A DNA stretch of 15,546 nucleotides from an uncultured Saprospirales bacterium (GCA_937926355.1 CALAZP010000283.1:1-15546); one strand, 5' to 3'; counted from the stretch's first letter, positions 1 through 7,214 are shown. Notes: generated by a model not told the origin, from the letters alone. Numbers and translations are program-made.

Positions 1-201
1 TCATGGAGGATGATTGTTGAATTGGGACCAGAACCCAAGGCATTTGGGATTTATCCTGGTGGGCAATCAGGTAACCCAGGAAGTCCTTTTTACGATTTTC
101 AAATTCAAAATTGGGTAGAGGGTAAATATTATCCTTTGAAACTATACTCTAGTGAGGAAGAAGCTGCTCGATCTTCCATACTGACTTATCAATTCGATTA
201 A
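1..201 (+). CDS. Penicillin acylase family protein, C-terminal end (partial)
   Basis: Only the last 66 codons are in the window; the frame is open from base 1 (Ser-Trp-Arg-Met-Ile-Val) and stops with TAA at 199-201. The stretch with PGGQSGNPGSPFYDFQIQNW followed by VEGKYYPL is the conserved C-terminal block of penicillin amidase/acylase (peptidase S45, Ntn-hydrolase) proteins. Members are made as a precursor, exported to the periplasm, cleave themselves into two chains and hydrolyse amide bonds of beta-lactams, acyl-homoserine lactones or other acyl amides. The substrate cannot be judged from this fragment, and the catalytic N-terminal serine of the beta chain lies outside the window. The ATG at position 10 is an internal methionine, not the start. 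The next gene begins one base after the stop, suggesting co-transcription. Confidence 0.88.
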   Translation, partial: SWRMIVELGPEPKAFGIYPGGQSGNPGSPFYDFQIQNWVEGKYYPLKLYSSEEEAARSSILTYQFD

Positions 202-202
202 A

Positions 203-553
203 ATGAAAAATTGGATTTTATTATTGGTTCCTATAACCGTGTTTTCTTGGATTACACCATGGATAGCTATGCCCATAATCACGATGATTTGGGCTTTTTT
301 TACCGAAGGTAAAATATTACATAAAGTGTTGATTTCCTTTGGGTTGGTATATTTGTATTGGATCATTTATGCAGGGATATTAGATTTTCAAAATCAGCAA
401 ATTTTAAGTTCGAGAATGGCTCAGCTTTTTTCTATTGATCCGCCCATTTTGCTATTGGTTTTAACAGGATTATTAGGTGGAATTACTGCCGGTCTTGCCG
501 CTTGGAGTGGAGGATTAATTCGACAAATAGTCTACAAAGGAAAAAATAATTAG
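203..553 (+). CDS. Small multi-pass membrane protein of unknown function
   Basis: I do not recognise this 116-residue protein. It is strongly hydrophobic: a stretch at residues 4-33 broken by a Pro/Trp turn (probably one long or two short segments), a segment near 43-60 rich in aromatic residues, and a Gly/Leu-rich segment near 82-106. The last ends in a basic tail (RQIVYKGKNN), consistent with a cytoplasmic C terminus by the positive-inside rule. There is no signal-peptidase site and no catalytic motif that I can see. The ATG sits one base after the stop of the penicillin acylase gene, and the next gene starts 7 bases after this stop, so the three are probably one transcription unit. That arrangement and its ordinary codon use support a real gene. 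The function is unknown; an accessory role to the acylase is only a guess from position. Confidence 0.72.
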   Translation: MKNWILLLVPITVFSWITPWIAMPIITMIWAFFTEGKILHKVLISFGLVYLYWIIYAGILDFQNQQILSSRMAQLFSIDPPILLLVLTGLLGGITAGLAAWSGGLIRQIVYKGKNN

Positions 554-560
554 GATAGTT

Positions 561-908
561 ATGAAGAAAAAGAAAAGAAAGCCTGAAGAGGAATTTAAGC
601 AACATTTAGGCGCTTTTATCATCATTTCAGTTTTCTTATTTCTATTAAATATGTTTACTTCGCCCAGTACCTGGTGGTTTAAATTTCCTGTTTTAGGATG
701 GTCTGTTGGCATTGCTTTTCATTATTTGGATATTTATGGATTTCCTGGCATGGGAAAGCAGACTAGGTATACAGATATCCAAGATCCATCTGAAACTCCC
801 ACTAAAATTTCTGGTAGGCTTCCAAGTCATACGGAATTAGAGGAGGAAGATGCGCTTATTCTTAAAAAGGAGGCGGATAGGAAATGGAGAGATGAAGATT
901 TGGTATAA
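561..908 (+). CDS. 2TM domain-containing protein
   Basis: This 115-residue protein has a basic N terminus (KKKKRK), two membrane segments at about residues 17-33 and 40-55, and a charged hydrophilic tail of about 55 residues ending in a Glu/Lys/Arg-rich stretch. The layout EFKQHLGAFIIISVFLFLLN, then TSPSTWWFKFPVLGWSVGIAFH, matches the 2TM domain known from Bacteroidota. There it occurs alone or at the N terminus of LytTR-type sensor histidine kinases. Here no kinase domain follows, so it is a stand-alone membrane protein with no assigned activity. The ATG lies 7 bases after the preceding stop. The TAA at 906-908 is followed by an AT-rich gap of 50 bases without a clear terminator hairpin. Assignment to the 2TM family is by sequence style recalled from knowledge, not by a search. 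Confidence 0.78.
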   Translation: MKKKKRKPEEEFKQHLGAFIIISVFLFLLNMFTSPSTWWFKFPVLGWSVGIAFHYLDIYGFPGMGKQTRYTDIQDPSETPTKISGRLPSHTELEEEDALILKKEADRKWRDEDLV

Positions 909-934
909 TTTTATTTATTATATATATATATTTC
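899..934 (+). promoter_or_regulatory. Weak candidate promoter for the glycosyltransferase gene
   Basis: The gap 909-958 is very AT-rich and includes a (TA)6 run at 919-930. Its end gives TATATTTC at 927-934, one mismatch from the Bacteroidota -7 element TAnnTTTG. A TTTG at 899-902 lies 24 bases upstream, slightly beyond the usual 17-23 spacing. A start near 941 would leave a leader of about 18 bases before the TTG codon. The base composition alone could produce such matches, so this is a weak call. Read-through from the upstream genes is equally possible. Confidence 0.25.
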
Positions 935-958
935 GTGGATAATCGTTAATGTTAAATT

Positions 959-1684
959 TTGGACAAACTACTTGTAATTATTCCTACCTATAATGAAAAG
1001 GAGAACATTGCAAAAATTATAGATGCGGTTCTTTCCTTGCCTATTGGATTTGAGGTTCTAGTAATAGATGATGGGTCTCCTGATGGTACTGCTGAAATCG
1101 TCAATGGATTAATGGATAATTATCCTGAGCAACTGCATTTGGTAACTAGAAAGGGTAAATTGGGTTTGGGAACTGCCTATATTGCTGGTTTTAAGTGGGG
1201 ATTAGAGCGGGATTATTCCCATTTTTTTGAAATGGATGCTGATTTTTCGCATAATCCTAAGGATTTGGTTCGACTATATGAGGCTTGTCAATCAGGTGGT
1301 GATTTGGCTGTGGGTTCTAGATATGTTGAAGGGGGAGAATTGGAGAATTGGCCATTGGACCGAATTTTATTGTCTAAAGGGGCTAGTCTATATGTAAGAT
1401 TAATTACCTGGATGCCTGTTATGGATCCAACCGCAGGATTTGTCTGTTACACTCGTGAAGTATTAAATACGATCGATTTGGACAAAATCCAATTTGTCGG
1501 ATATGCCTTTCAGATAGAGATGAAATACGCCGCTAGGCAAAAAGGATTCCAAATAGTTGAAGTGCCAATTACATTTACAGATAGAATGGAAGGAATAAGT
1601 AAAATGAGTGGAGGAATTGTAAAAGAAGCTATTTTTGGAGTACTTAAAATGCGTGTAAAAGCCATATCGGGTTATTATCACTAG
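959..1684 (+). CDS. Polyprenol-phosphate mannosyltransferase-type family 2 glycosyltransferase
   Basis: This 241-residue protein is a soluble or peripheral GT-A glycosyltransferase of the dolichol/polyprenol-phosphate mannose synthase type. Such enzymes move a sugar from a nucleotide sugar (GDP-mannose in the namesake members) to a polyprenyl phosphate at the cytoplasmic membrane face. Visible family motifs are IIPTYNEKENI at residues 7-17, DDGSPDGT at 37-44, the metal-binding DAD at 93-95 within EMDADFSHNP, GSRYVEGG at 119-126 and DPTAGF at 156-161. No C-terminal membrane domain is present, as in DPM1-like short forms. The start is TTG at 959: an in-frame TAA at 953-955 rules out earlier ATG/GTG/TTG starts, and the next in-frame Met (residue 52) lies beyond the nucleotide-binding motif. 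The sugar and acceptor cannot be read from the sequence. A gene of this type just before mraZ is, as I recall, common in Bacteroidota. Confidence 0.9.
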   Translation: MDKLLVIIPTYNEKENIAKIIDAVLSLPIGFEVLVIDDGSPDGTAEIVNGLMDNYPEQLHLVTRKGKLGLGTAYIAGFKWGLERDYSHFFEMDADFSHNPKDLVRLYEACQSGGDLAVGSRYVEGGELENWPLDRILLSKGASLYVRLITWMPVMDPTAGFVCYTREVLNTIDLDKIQFVGYAFQIEMKYAARQKGFQIVEVPITFTDRMEGISKMSGGIVKEAIFGVLKMRVKAISGYYH

Positions 1685-1744
1685 AAATTTTGTTGGATTT
1701 TATGGTCTTCAGGTGGTGATCTAAACCGCAGGAAAATTCAATGG

Positions 1745-1771
1745 CATTCCCTTTTGGGAATGTTTTTTTTT
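1745..1771 (+). terminator. Intrinsic terminator after the glycosyltransferase gene
   Basis: A perfect 7-bp stem, CATTCCC (1745-1751) pairing with GGGAATG (1756-1762), encloses a TTTT loop and is followed at once by nine T residues (1763-1771). This is a textbook Rho-independent terminator for + strand transcripts. It lies 60 bases after the glycosyltransferase stop and separates the upstream genes from the mraZ operon. No matching A-run flanks the left side, so it is not obviously bidirectional. Confidence 0.9.
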
Positions 1772-1788
1772 GCTTCTCTGAAAAAAAA

Positions 1789-1814
1789 GTGGGAATTTGT
1801 GGTAAAATGTGTTA
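1789..1814 (+). promoter_or_regulatory. Probable MraZ operator: three GTG boxes at 10-bp period
   Basis: Three direct repeats, GTGGGA (1789-1794), GTGGTA (1799-1804) and GTGTTA (1809-1814), begin exactly 10 bp apart, so they lie on one face of the helix. An A8 tract (1781-1788) stands just upstream. Known MraZ sites are tandem repeats of this kind: GTGGG-like boxes with about 10-bp period in Escherichia coli and AAAGTG-type boxes in mollicutes. The gene that follows is mraZ, so autoregulation of the cluster is the natural reading. The third box is the most degenerate. The first two flank the -33 element of the proposed promoter, so bound MraZ could compete with RNA polymerase; whether it represses or activates cannot be told from sequence. 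Confidence 0.78.
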
Positions 1815-1830
1815 GAAACTAATACATTTG
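1796..1830 (+). promoter_or_regulatory. Bacteroidota-type promoter of the mraZ/dcw operon
   Basis: TACATTTG at 1823-1830 is a perfect match to the Bacteroidota primary sigma factor -7 element TAnnTTTG, and TTTG at 1796-1799 fits the -33 element with a 23-bp spacer, the upper end of the usual range. Transcription would begin near 1836, giving an AT-rich leader of roughly 15-20 bases without a Shine-Dalgarno sequence, which is usual in this phylum. The element lies after the terminator at 1745-1771 and within the reach of the putative MraZ boxes. Confidence 0.72.
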
Positions 1831-1852
1831 AGTAATTAAATATATATAAGTA

Positions 1853-2326
1853 GTGGCGATTCAACTATTAGGCGAATACGACTGTAAAATTGACCCTAAG
1901 GGAAGAATGCGACTTCCTTCGGGATTGATTAGCCAATTGGGGGAACGGGAGAGCTACACCTTTGTAATCAACAGAGGATTCGAAAATTGTCTAATGCTTT
2001 ATCCCATAGAAGTTTGGGAGGAAATCAGTAAGAGAATTAACCAACTGAATACTTATGGCAGAAAAGAGAGGGAGTTTGTAAGATATTTTTATCGAGGGGC
2101 ATCAAAAATTACTATGGATGGGGCAGACCGCATTTTGTTGACCAAGGGTTTGTTGGATTACGCTGGGATTGACAAGGAGGTGATTTTGTCTGCATTTAAT
2201 GATTCTATTGAAATCTGGTCAAAGGATCAGTACGATAATATGCTGGATAACGAACCTGATAATTTTGCCGATTTAGCGGAGGAATTATTGGGGACTTCGA
2301 AAACTAATTTATTGGGAGATGAATAG
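1853..2326 (+). CDS. mraZ: Transcriptional regulator MraZ
   Basis: MraZ is a ring-forming DNA-binding protein of the AbrB/SpoVT superfamily that regulates its own division and cell wall operon. The 157-residue product has the expected tandem repeat: the first half with YDCKIDPKGRMRLPSGL at residues 9-25, the second with MDGADRILL at 88-96. The DPKGR motif of the first repeat is intact. In the second repeat a Thr (97) stands where many members have Pro. The start is GTG at 1853: an in-frame TAA at 1847-1849 excludes an upstream start, and the next ATG would remove the first motif. It is the first gene after the putative operator and promoter. Its end overlaps the rsmH start by 8 bases, suggesting translational coupling. 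Confidence 0.95.
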   Translation: MAIQLLGEYDCKIDPKGRMRLPSGLISQLGERESYTFVINRGFENCLMLYPIEVWEEISKRINQLNTYGRKEREFVRYFYRGASKITMDGADRILLTKGLLDYAGIDKEVILSAFNDSIEIWSKDQYDNMLDNEPDNFADLAEELLGTSKTNLLGDE

Positions 2327-3221
2327 GGACTACCACATTCCTGTATTGGGACCGGAGTCCGTTGATTTTCTCCATATCCGTCCATCTGGAATATATGTGG
2401 ATGCTACGTTTGGTGGAGGAGGACACAGCAGTTTGATTTTGAAAAGACTGGGAGATAGTGGTCATTTATTTGGAATTGATAGAGATCAGGATGCTCACAA
2501 AAATAGTTTTGAGGACAATAGATTTACCCTTATTGCTCATAACTACAGGTATATGAATCGATTTTTGAGATACTATGGAGTACAGGAGGTAGATGGAATT
2601 TTAGCAGATTTAGGGGTTTCTTCTTATCAATTTGATACCGATGTGAGGGGATTTTCACATCGTATGCAAGGTCCTTTAGATATGAGAATGAATCAAAGAG
2701 GAGGAAGGACTGCAGCAGATGTTCTAAATGAGCTTCCCGTGGGAGAATTACAGCAGATATTGAGTGATTATGGAGAGGTAAGAAATGCCAAAACTTTGGC
2801 TGAGCGAATTGTCGAAAAGAGAAACCAGTTTAAAATTGAAAGGGTTGAGGATCTAACTGCCATATTGGAGCAAACATATAGAGGTAATCAAGCTCGGTAT
2901 TTTGCTCAAGTTTTCCAAGCACTTCGCATATATGTAAACGAAGAAATGGACTCTCTGAAGGAATTTTTGAACCAAGTGGTAGAAGTCTTGAAACCTGGAG
3001 GCCGATTGGTAGTCATTTCTTATCATTCTTTGGAAGATCGGATGGTAAAAAATTTAATCAAGACAGGAAATGTGCAGGGAGAACTAATTAAAGATGATTA
3101 CGGAAGGATAAAAAACGCTTTTAGAGCTATAAATAGCAAAGTTATAGTTCCAAGTGAAGAAGAAATTGCCTTGAATTCGAGAGCTAGGAGCGCAAAAATG
3201 AGAGTAGCTGAAAAATATTAA
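2319..3221 (+). CDS. rsmH: 16S rRNA (cytosine(1402)-N(4))-methyltransferase RsmH (MraW)
   Basis: RsmH transfers a methyl group from S-adenosylmethionine to N4 of C1402 in the decoding centre of 16S rRNA. The 300-residue product has the family signatures: YHIPVL near the N terminus (5-10), the SAM-binding loop DATFGGGGHS (28-37), FGIDRD (51-56), the DLGVSS motif (97-102), GFS (111-113), DMRM (121-124), and near the C terminus ISYHSLEDR. Length is normal for the family. The ATG at 2319 lies inside the last codons of mraZ and places the YHIPVL block correctly. Its position between mraZ and the FtsL-like gene is the common order in many phyla; its link to division is by conserved location rather than known chemistry. 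Confidence 0.97.
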   Translation: MNRDYHIPVLGPESVDFLHIRPSGIYVDATFGGGGHSSLILKRLGDSGHLFGIDRDQDAHKNSFEDNRFTLIAHNYRYMNRFLRYYGVQEVDGILADLGVSSYQFDTDVRGFSHRMQGPLDMRMNQRGGRTAADVLNELPVGELQQILSDYGEVRNAKTLAERIVEKRNQFKIERVEDLTAILEQTYRGNQARYFAQVFQALRIYVNEEMDSLKEFLNQVVEVLKPGGRLVVISYHSLEDRMVKNLIKTGNVQGELIKDDYGRIKNAFRAINSKVIVPSEEEIALNSRARSAKMRVAEKY

Positions 3222-3224
3222 GTG

Positions 3225-3563
3225 ATGGTAAAAATAGTTGATCCGCCAAAAAGGAGTTTGCCGGGAAGTATTCCCAAAAAAAATGGGGGAACGGAAGTGA
3301 TTGCTCAGAAACTGAAATTCATTTTGTTTTTAGGATTTGTAGCAGCCATATATATCGCAAATTCTCATAGTTCCGAAAAGAAAATTAGAAGTATACAGGA
3401 ATTACAAAGGGAATTAAAAGAGGTGAGATGGACTTATTTGTCTTTAAAATCTGAGGTTATGATGGAGAGTCAATATTCAGAGGTGGTAAGGAAAGTTGCT
3501 CCAATGGGTTTGAGTCCTGAAGGGATTGAACCAAAGGTATTTGAAATAATTACGGAAAAATAA
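3225..3563 (+). CDS. FtsL-like cell division protein (Bacteroidota type)
   Basis: This 112-residue protein has a basic, Pro-containing cytoplasmic N terminus, one membrane segment at about residues 31-45, and a periplasmic helix rich in Glu/Lys/Arg and hydrophobic repeats (about 50-82) likely to form a coiled coil. The block around ANSHSSEKKIRSIQELQREL, and the later VAPMGLSP, resemble the FtsL-like family specific to Bacteroidota. The place between rsmH and ftsI is that of ftsL, which in other bacteria forms a complex with FtsQ and FtsB and activates FtsW/FtsI. I take the ATG at 3225. A GTG directly before it at 3222, abutting the rsmH stop, is an alternative that adds one residue. The family assignment rests on position, topology and recalled motif, since FtsL proteins diverge strongly. 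Confidence 0.87.
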   Translation: MVKIVDPPKRSLPGSIPKKNGGTEVIAQKLKFILFLGFVAAIYIANSHSSEKKIRSIQELQRELKEVRWTYLSLKSEVMMESQYSEVVRKVAPMGLSPEGIEPKVFEIITEK

Positions 3564-3619
3564 AGAGTTATTTAACAGGAGAACTAGAAAAAAGGCTCAA
3601 TTGATAAGGAACAGAGATA

Positions 3620-5734
3620 ATGGATATCAAAAAGGAAATTTTGTTCAGGGTCTATTTTGTTTTGGGGTTATTGGTACTTCCTATGGCAGGGCTGCTCGTG
3701 TACAAAACTTTTTTTTTAGCAGTTATTGAGGGGGATAAATGGAGAGAGAAAGCTGAAAAATATTTGGAATTCCGGCCAATTGAGGCAGAAAGAGGTAATA
3801 TATATGCAGTGGATGGAAGTTTACTGGCAACATCCATTCCTTATTACGATGTTTTCTTTGACCCATTGGCACCAAGCGATGAGGATTTTAATAACAATAA
3901 AGATTCACTAGCCATATATCTTTCTAAATATGCTGATAATAATAAAACAAAAGAGGACTATTTACTGATACTCAACACCCTTCGGAAATCGTCCGACCGA
4001 CACATTTTGATTAAAAGGAATATTTCATTCGCTGAAAAGGATCTTTTTGCAAAATTCCCCCTGTTCAGGCTCGGACGGTTTCGCGGAGGTTTTATTATTG
4101 AAAAAAGAAGTGAAAGAAAACGGCCATTTGGTTTGCTAGCTCAAAGAACCATTGGTTACGTCAGAGATGAAGCACTTCCAGTCGGATTAGAAGGATACTA
4201 CGATAAAATACTGGGTGGACAACCCGGTCAACAATTAATGTTTCAAGTTGGAAAGGAAATTTGGATGCCGGTAGAAGACCTTGCGCAGATTCACCCAAAA
4301 AGCGGATTAGATATCCAAACGACCATTGATATTAATCTACAGGACATCACACAACAAGCCTTATTAGAGGCCATGAAAAAACACGATGCTACCTGGGGTA
4401 CTGCCATTATCATGGAGGTCTCTACTGGCTCTATTAAAGCCATTTCAAATTTAGGAGCTTTTCAACAAACCTATCTTGAAACTTATAATCATGCCATAGG
4501 AACGGGAATTGAACCGGGTTCTACCTTCAAACTAGCCTCTATAATGGCGTTACTTGAAGATGGATTCATCAATCTAGATGATTCCATTGATATTGAAGGA
4601 GGGGTAACCAAATTCTACGATGAGGTTTTGAAAGACTCTGGTCCAAGAGGCGGAAAGAGTCAATTAGTATCCATTCGCTCAGTTATTGAAAAATCTTCAA
4701 ATGTTGGGGTTGCTAAATTGGTTTCCAAATACTATCAAAATCAACCTGAAAGGTTTATCAAACGCTTACAACAATTCAGGTTAGACCAACCCACTGGAAT
4801 TAAAATTATGGGCGAGGCCACGCCTTATATCAAAAAACCTAATAGTAAAGAAGATCAATGGAGTGGCATTACATTGCCATGGATGTCAATTGGATATGAA
4901 TTGAGATTGACTCCGCTTCAAATCGCTTCTTTTTACAATGCCATTGCGAATAATGGAAATTATATGAAACCTTATTTGGTTACTGAAATTCAGAGTGATG
5001 GGATTCCAAAAGAGAAGTTTAAACCACAAGTCTTAAAATCTAAAATTGCATCAGAATCCACATTGAATAAAGCTAGAGATTTATTGGAAGGGGTGGTAAA
5101 AAATGGTACAGCTAAATCTTTGCAGCACCCTCAATTTACTTTTGCGGGCAAAACGGGAACCTCTCAGATTAACTATAGAAAAGTTTCCAATGAGACACTC
5201 ATTGGTGGATATCAGGCTTCTTTTGTGGGGTACTTTCCCGCTGTAAAACCCAAATATACCTGCTTGGTCGTTATCAATAACCCTAGAAAAGGGGGTTATT
5301 ATGGCTCAGATGTAGCAGGACCTGTTTTCCGAGAAATTGCTGTTCAAGCGTTCTCATCCAGAATGGAACTTAATGAAGTTTTAAATTCTAGACCCAAAGC
5401 AGTGTTAGCTTCCTCCCCGTTTAAAGATCAAACTATTGGGATGGCCCGCGATTTTATGGTAATAGGGGAAAAAATCCAAATCAAAACGCCGTCTAATCCA
5501 CCTGCTCATTTCGCTTCAGTTAAATCCACTCCGGAAGGATTTACTTTACTTCATCAAAGTATTCCCGATGATTTGATACCAGATGTAAGGGGGATGGGCT
5601 TAAGAGATGCCCTTTATTTATTGGAAAATAGGGGCTTAAAAACTATTGTTCGAGGAAGTGGCAAAGTTATCAGACAAAGTATCTTACCTGGAACCCGAAT
5701 AAATGGACAAAAAGTAACCCTATATCTAAAGTAG
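3620..5734 (+). CDS. ftsI: Septal peptidoglycan transpeptidase FtsI (class B PBP) with C-terminal PASTA domain
   Basis: This is a class B penicillin-binding protein that cross-links septal peptidoglycan in the periplasm, working with the FtsW polymerase. The 704-residue protein has a short cytoplasmic N terminus and a membrane anchor at about 12-35. A dimerisation/pedestal domain follows, starting at FRPIEAERGNIYA (51-63). The transpeptidase domain has all three catalytic motifs: STFK (nucleophile Ser301, Lys304), SSN (359-361) and KTGT (511-514). A single PASTA domain occupies roughly 647-704, including IPDVRGMGLRDALYLLENRG. FtsI of Escherichia coli lacks PASTA, whereas Bacteroidota homologues often carry it, so this is expected for the phylum. 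The gene follows ftsL-like after 56 bases, the longest gap in the operon, with a weak AAGGA about 12 bases before the ATG. Confidence 0.95.
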   Translation: MDIKKEILFRVYFVLGLLVLPMAGLLVYKTFFLAVIEGDKWREKAEKYLEFRPIEAERGNIYAVDGSLLATSIPYYDVFFDPLAPSDEDFNNNKDSLAIYLSKYADNNKTKEDYLLILNTLRKSSDRHILIKRNISFAEKDLFAKFPLFRLGRFRGGFIIEKRSERKRPFGLLAQRTIGYVRDEALPVGLEGYYDKILGGQPGQQLMFQVGKEIWMPVEDLAQIHPKSGLDIQTTIDINLQDITQQALLEAMKKHDATWGTAIIMEVSTGSIKAISNLGAFQQTYLETYNHAIGTGIEPGSTFKLASIMALLEDGFINLDDSIDIEGGVTKFYDEVLKDSGPRGGKSQLVSIRSVIEKSSNVGVAKLVSKYYQNQPERFIKRLQQFRLDQPTGIKIMGEATPYIKKPNSKEDQWSGITLPWMSIGYELRLTPLQIASFYNAIANNGNYMKPYLVTEIQSDGIPKEKFKPQVLKSKIASESTLNKARDLLEGVVKNGTAKSLQHPQFTFAGKTGTSQINYRKVSNETLIGGYQASFVGYFPAVKPKYTCLVVINNPRKGGYYGSDVAGPVFREIAVQAFSSRMELNEVLNSRPKAVLASSPFKDQTIGMARDFMVIGEKIQIKTPSNPPAHFASVKSTPEGFTLLHQSIPDDLIPDVRGMGLRDALYLLENRGLKTIVRGSGKVIRQSILPGTRINGQKVTLYLK

Positions 5735-5737
5735 CAA

Positions 5738-7210
5738 ATGCAAGAGGCACATCAAATATCCAAAATATTACAAAACTGGCCTATTCAGAAGCAAATAGGA
5801 AGTATGGATATTACGGTATCTAATCTTTGTTTTGATTCCAGAAAGGTTAATGCTACTAGTTTATTTTTTGCCATACCCGGAATACAAACTGATGGCCACC
5901 AATATTTAGATACCGTCATTAACAAGGGTTGTAGAGCAATTGTAGTAGAACATATTCCCCATCCTCAAGTGGAAGGGGTAACTTACATACAAGTAAAGGA
6001 TACGAGAGAATGCCTGGGTTACGCATCGGTCAATTGGTACGATCATCCCAGCCATAAATTAACCCTTATCGGAGTAACCGGAACCAATGGAAAAACCACT
6101 TTAGTAACCCTTCTACACCAATTATTTAGTGCTATTGGATTCAAAACTGGATTGATTTCCACTATTGAAAATAAAATCGGTAAGGATGTCTTACCCAGTT
6201 CTTATACTACCCCAGATATTCTTGCTATTAATCAGTTGCTTTCGCAAATGGTGGAATTTGGGTGTCAATACGCATTCATGGAAGTAAGTTCTCATGCCCT
6301 AGTGCAAAAAAGGACTTATGGCCTGCGTTTTGCCGGAGCTGTTTTTACCAATATAACAAGGGATCATTTAGATTACCACCCCACGTTCAATGACTATATA
6401 GGGGCTAAAAAATTATTGTTTGACCACTTACCTAAAACTTCATTTGCCTTGGTAAACGCTGATGATAAACACTCCAAAGTAATGGTCCAAAACACTAAAG
6501 CTTCTGTAAGAACCTATGGCCTGCATGTCGTATCTGATTATAAAGGAAGAATTCTTTCTAATTCCTTAACTGGGCTCGAATTGGATTTGAATGGAGCATC
6601 CGTTCACACTCCCATATTTGGAACCTTCAATGCTTCAAATTTGCTTGCCGTATATGCCACTGCATTACAATTACACGGCGATGAGGAAGAAATTTTGACC
6701 CACATAAGTATGCTTCGATCTCCAAAAGGCCGGTTAGATACTTGCATGTCTCCTGATGGAAATATTATTGGGATAGTAGATTATGCCCACACTCCGGATG
6801 CACTTGAAAAATTATTAGAGGTATTATTACCCCTTCGGGAAAAAAAAGGCAAACTGATCTTAGTAGTAGGATGTGGAGGAGATAGGGACAAAGGTAAAAG
6901 ACCCTTAATGGGAAAAATAGCAGTGAAATGGTCTGACCTCGCCATTTTTACCGCTGATAATCCTCGAACTGAAGAGATTAGTGAGATACTCAATGAAATG
7001 GAAGGGGACTTGACTCCATCTGAATTAGACCATATCCTCCGTATCGAGGATAGAAAAACTGCGATCAAAACAGCTGTAAAATTAGCTGTGTCAGGAGATA
7101 TTGTAGTAGTTGCTGGCAAGGGACATGAGAATTACCAAGAAATCAAAGGAGAACGACGGGAATTCGATGATAAAATTGAATTGAATAATGCGTTGTCAAG
7201 TATAGGATGA
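5738..7210 (+). CDS. murE: UDP-N-acetylmuramoyl-L-alanyl-D-glutamate--2,6-diaminopimelate ligase MurE
   Basis: MurE is the cytoplasmic ATP-dependent ligase that adds the third residue of the peptidoglycan stem peptide. The 490-residue product shows the Mur ligase layout: an N-terminal UMP-binding domain with CFDSRKV (31-37), a central ATPase domain with GTNGKTT (115-121) and YTTPD (156-160), the candidate carbamylated lysine in YIGAKK (220-225), and a C-terminal domain with DYAHTPD (348-354) and GCGGDRD (378-384). The DNPR motif at 407-410 is the recognised signature for meso-diaminopimelate rather than lysine, so the wall is predicted to be DAP-type. The ATG lies three bases after the ftsI stop. 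There is no murF next to it, unlike in Escherichia coli. Confidence 0.97.
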   Translation: MQEAHQISKILQNWPIQKQIGSMDITVSNLCFDSRKVNATSLFFAIPGIQTDGHQYLDTVINKGCRAIVVEHIPHPQVEGVTYIQVKDTRECLGYASVNWYDHPSHKLTLIGVTGTNGKTTLVTLLHQLFSAIGFKTGLISTIENKIGKDVLPSSYTTPDILAINQLLSQMVEFGCQYAFMEVSSHALVQKRTYGLRFAGAVFTNITRDHLDYHPTFNDYIGAKKLLFDHLPKTSFALVNADDKHSKVMVQNTKASVRTYGLHVVSDYKGRILSNSLTGLELDLNGASVHTPIFGTFNASNLLAVYATALQLHGDEEEILTHISMLRSPKGRLDTCMSPDGNIIGIVDYAHTPDALEKLLEVLLPLREKKGKLILVVGCGGDRDKGKRPLMGKIAVKWSDLAIFTADNPRTEEISEILNEMEGDLTPSELDHILRIEDRKTAIKTAVKLAVSGDIVVVAGKGHENYQEIKGERREFDDKIELNNALSSIG

Positions 7211-7214
7211 AACA

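Noticed and set aside
919..930. (TA)6 run as a microsatellite of interest
   Set aside because: It is short, lies in an AT-rich gap, and has no evidence of length variation; it is noted only as part of the weak promoter candidate.
2260..2267. TAnnTTTG matches inside genes, such as 2260-2267 in mraZ and 5137-5144 in ftsI, as internal promoters
   Set aside because: Such six-base matches are expected by chance in AT-rich coding DNA; neither was supported by a gene start at a suitable distance.
6781..7119. Antisense open frame of 112 codons within murE, and other minus-strand open frames (for example 10176-10484, 8587-8883, 14335-14595)
   Set aside because: They lie wholly inside conserved plus-strand genes, show low-complexity Ser/Ile-rich translations with no known motif, and have no promoter or leader of their own.
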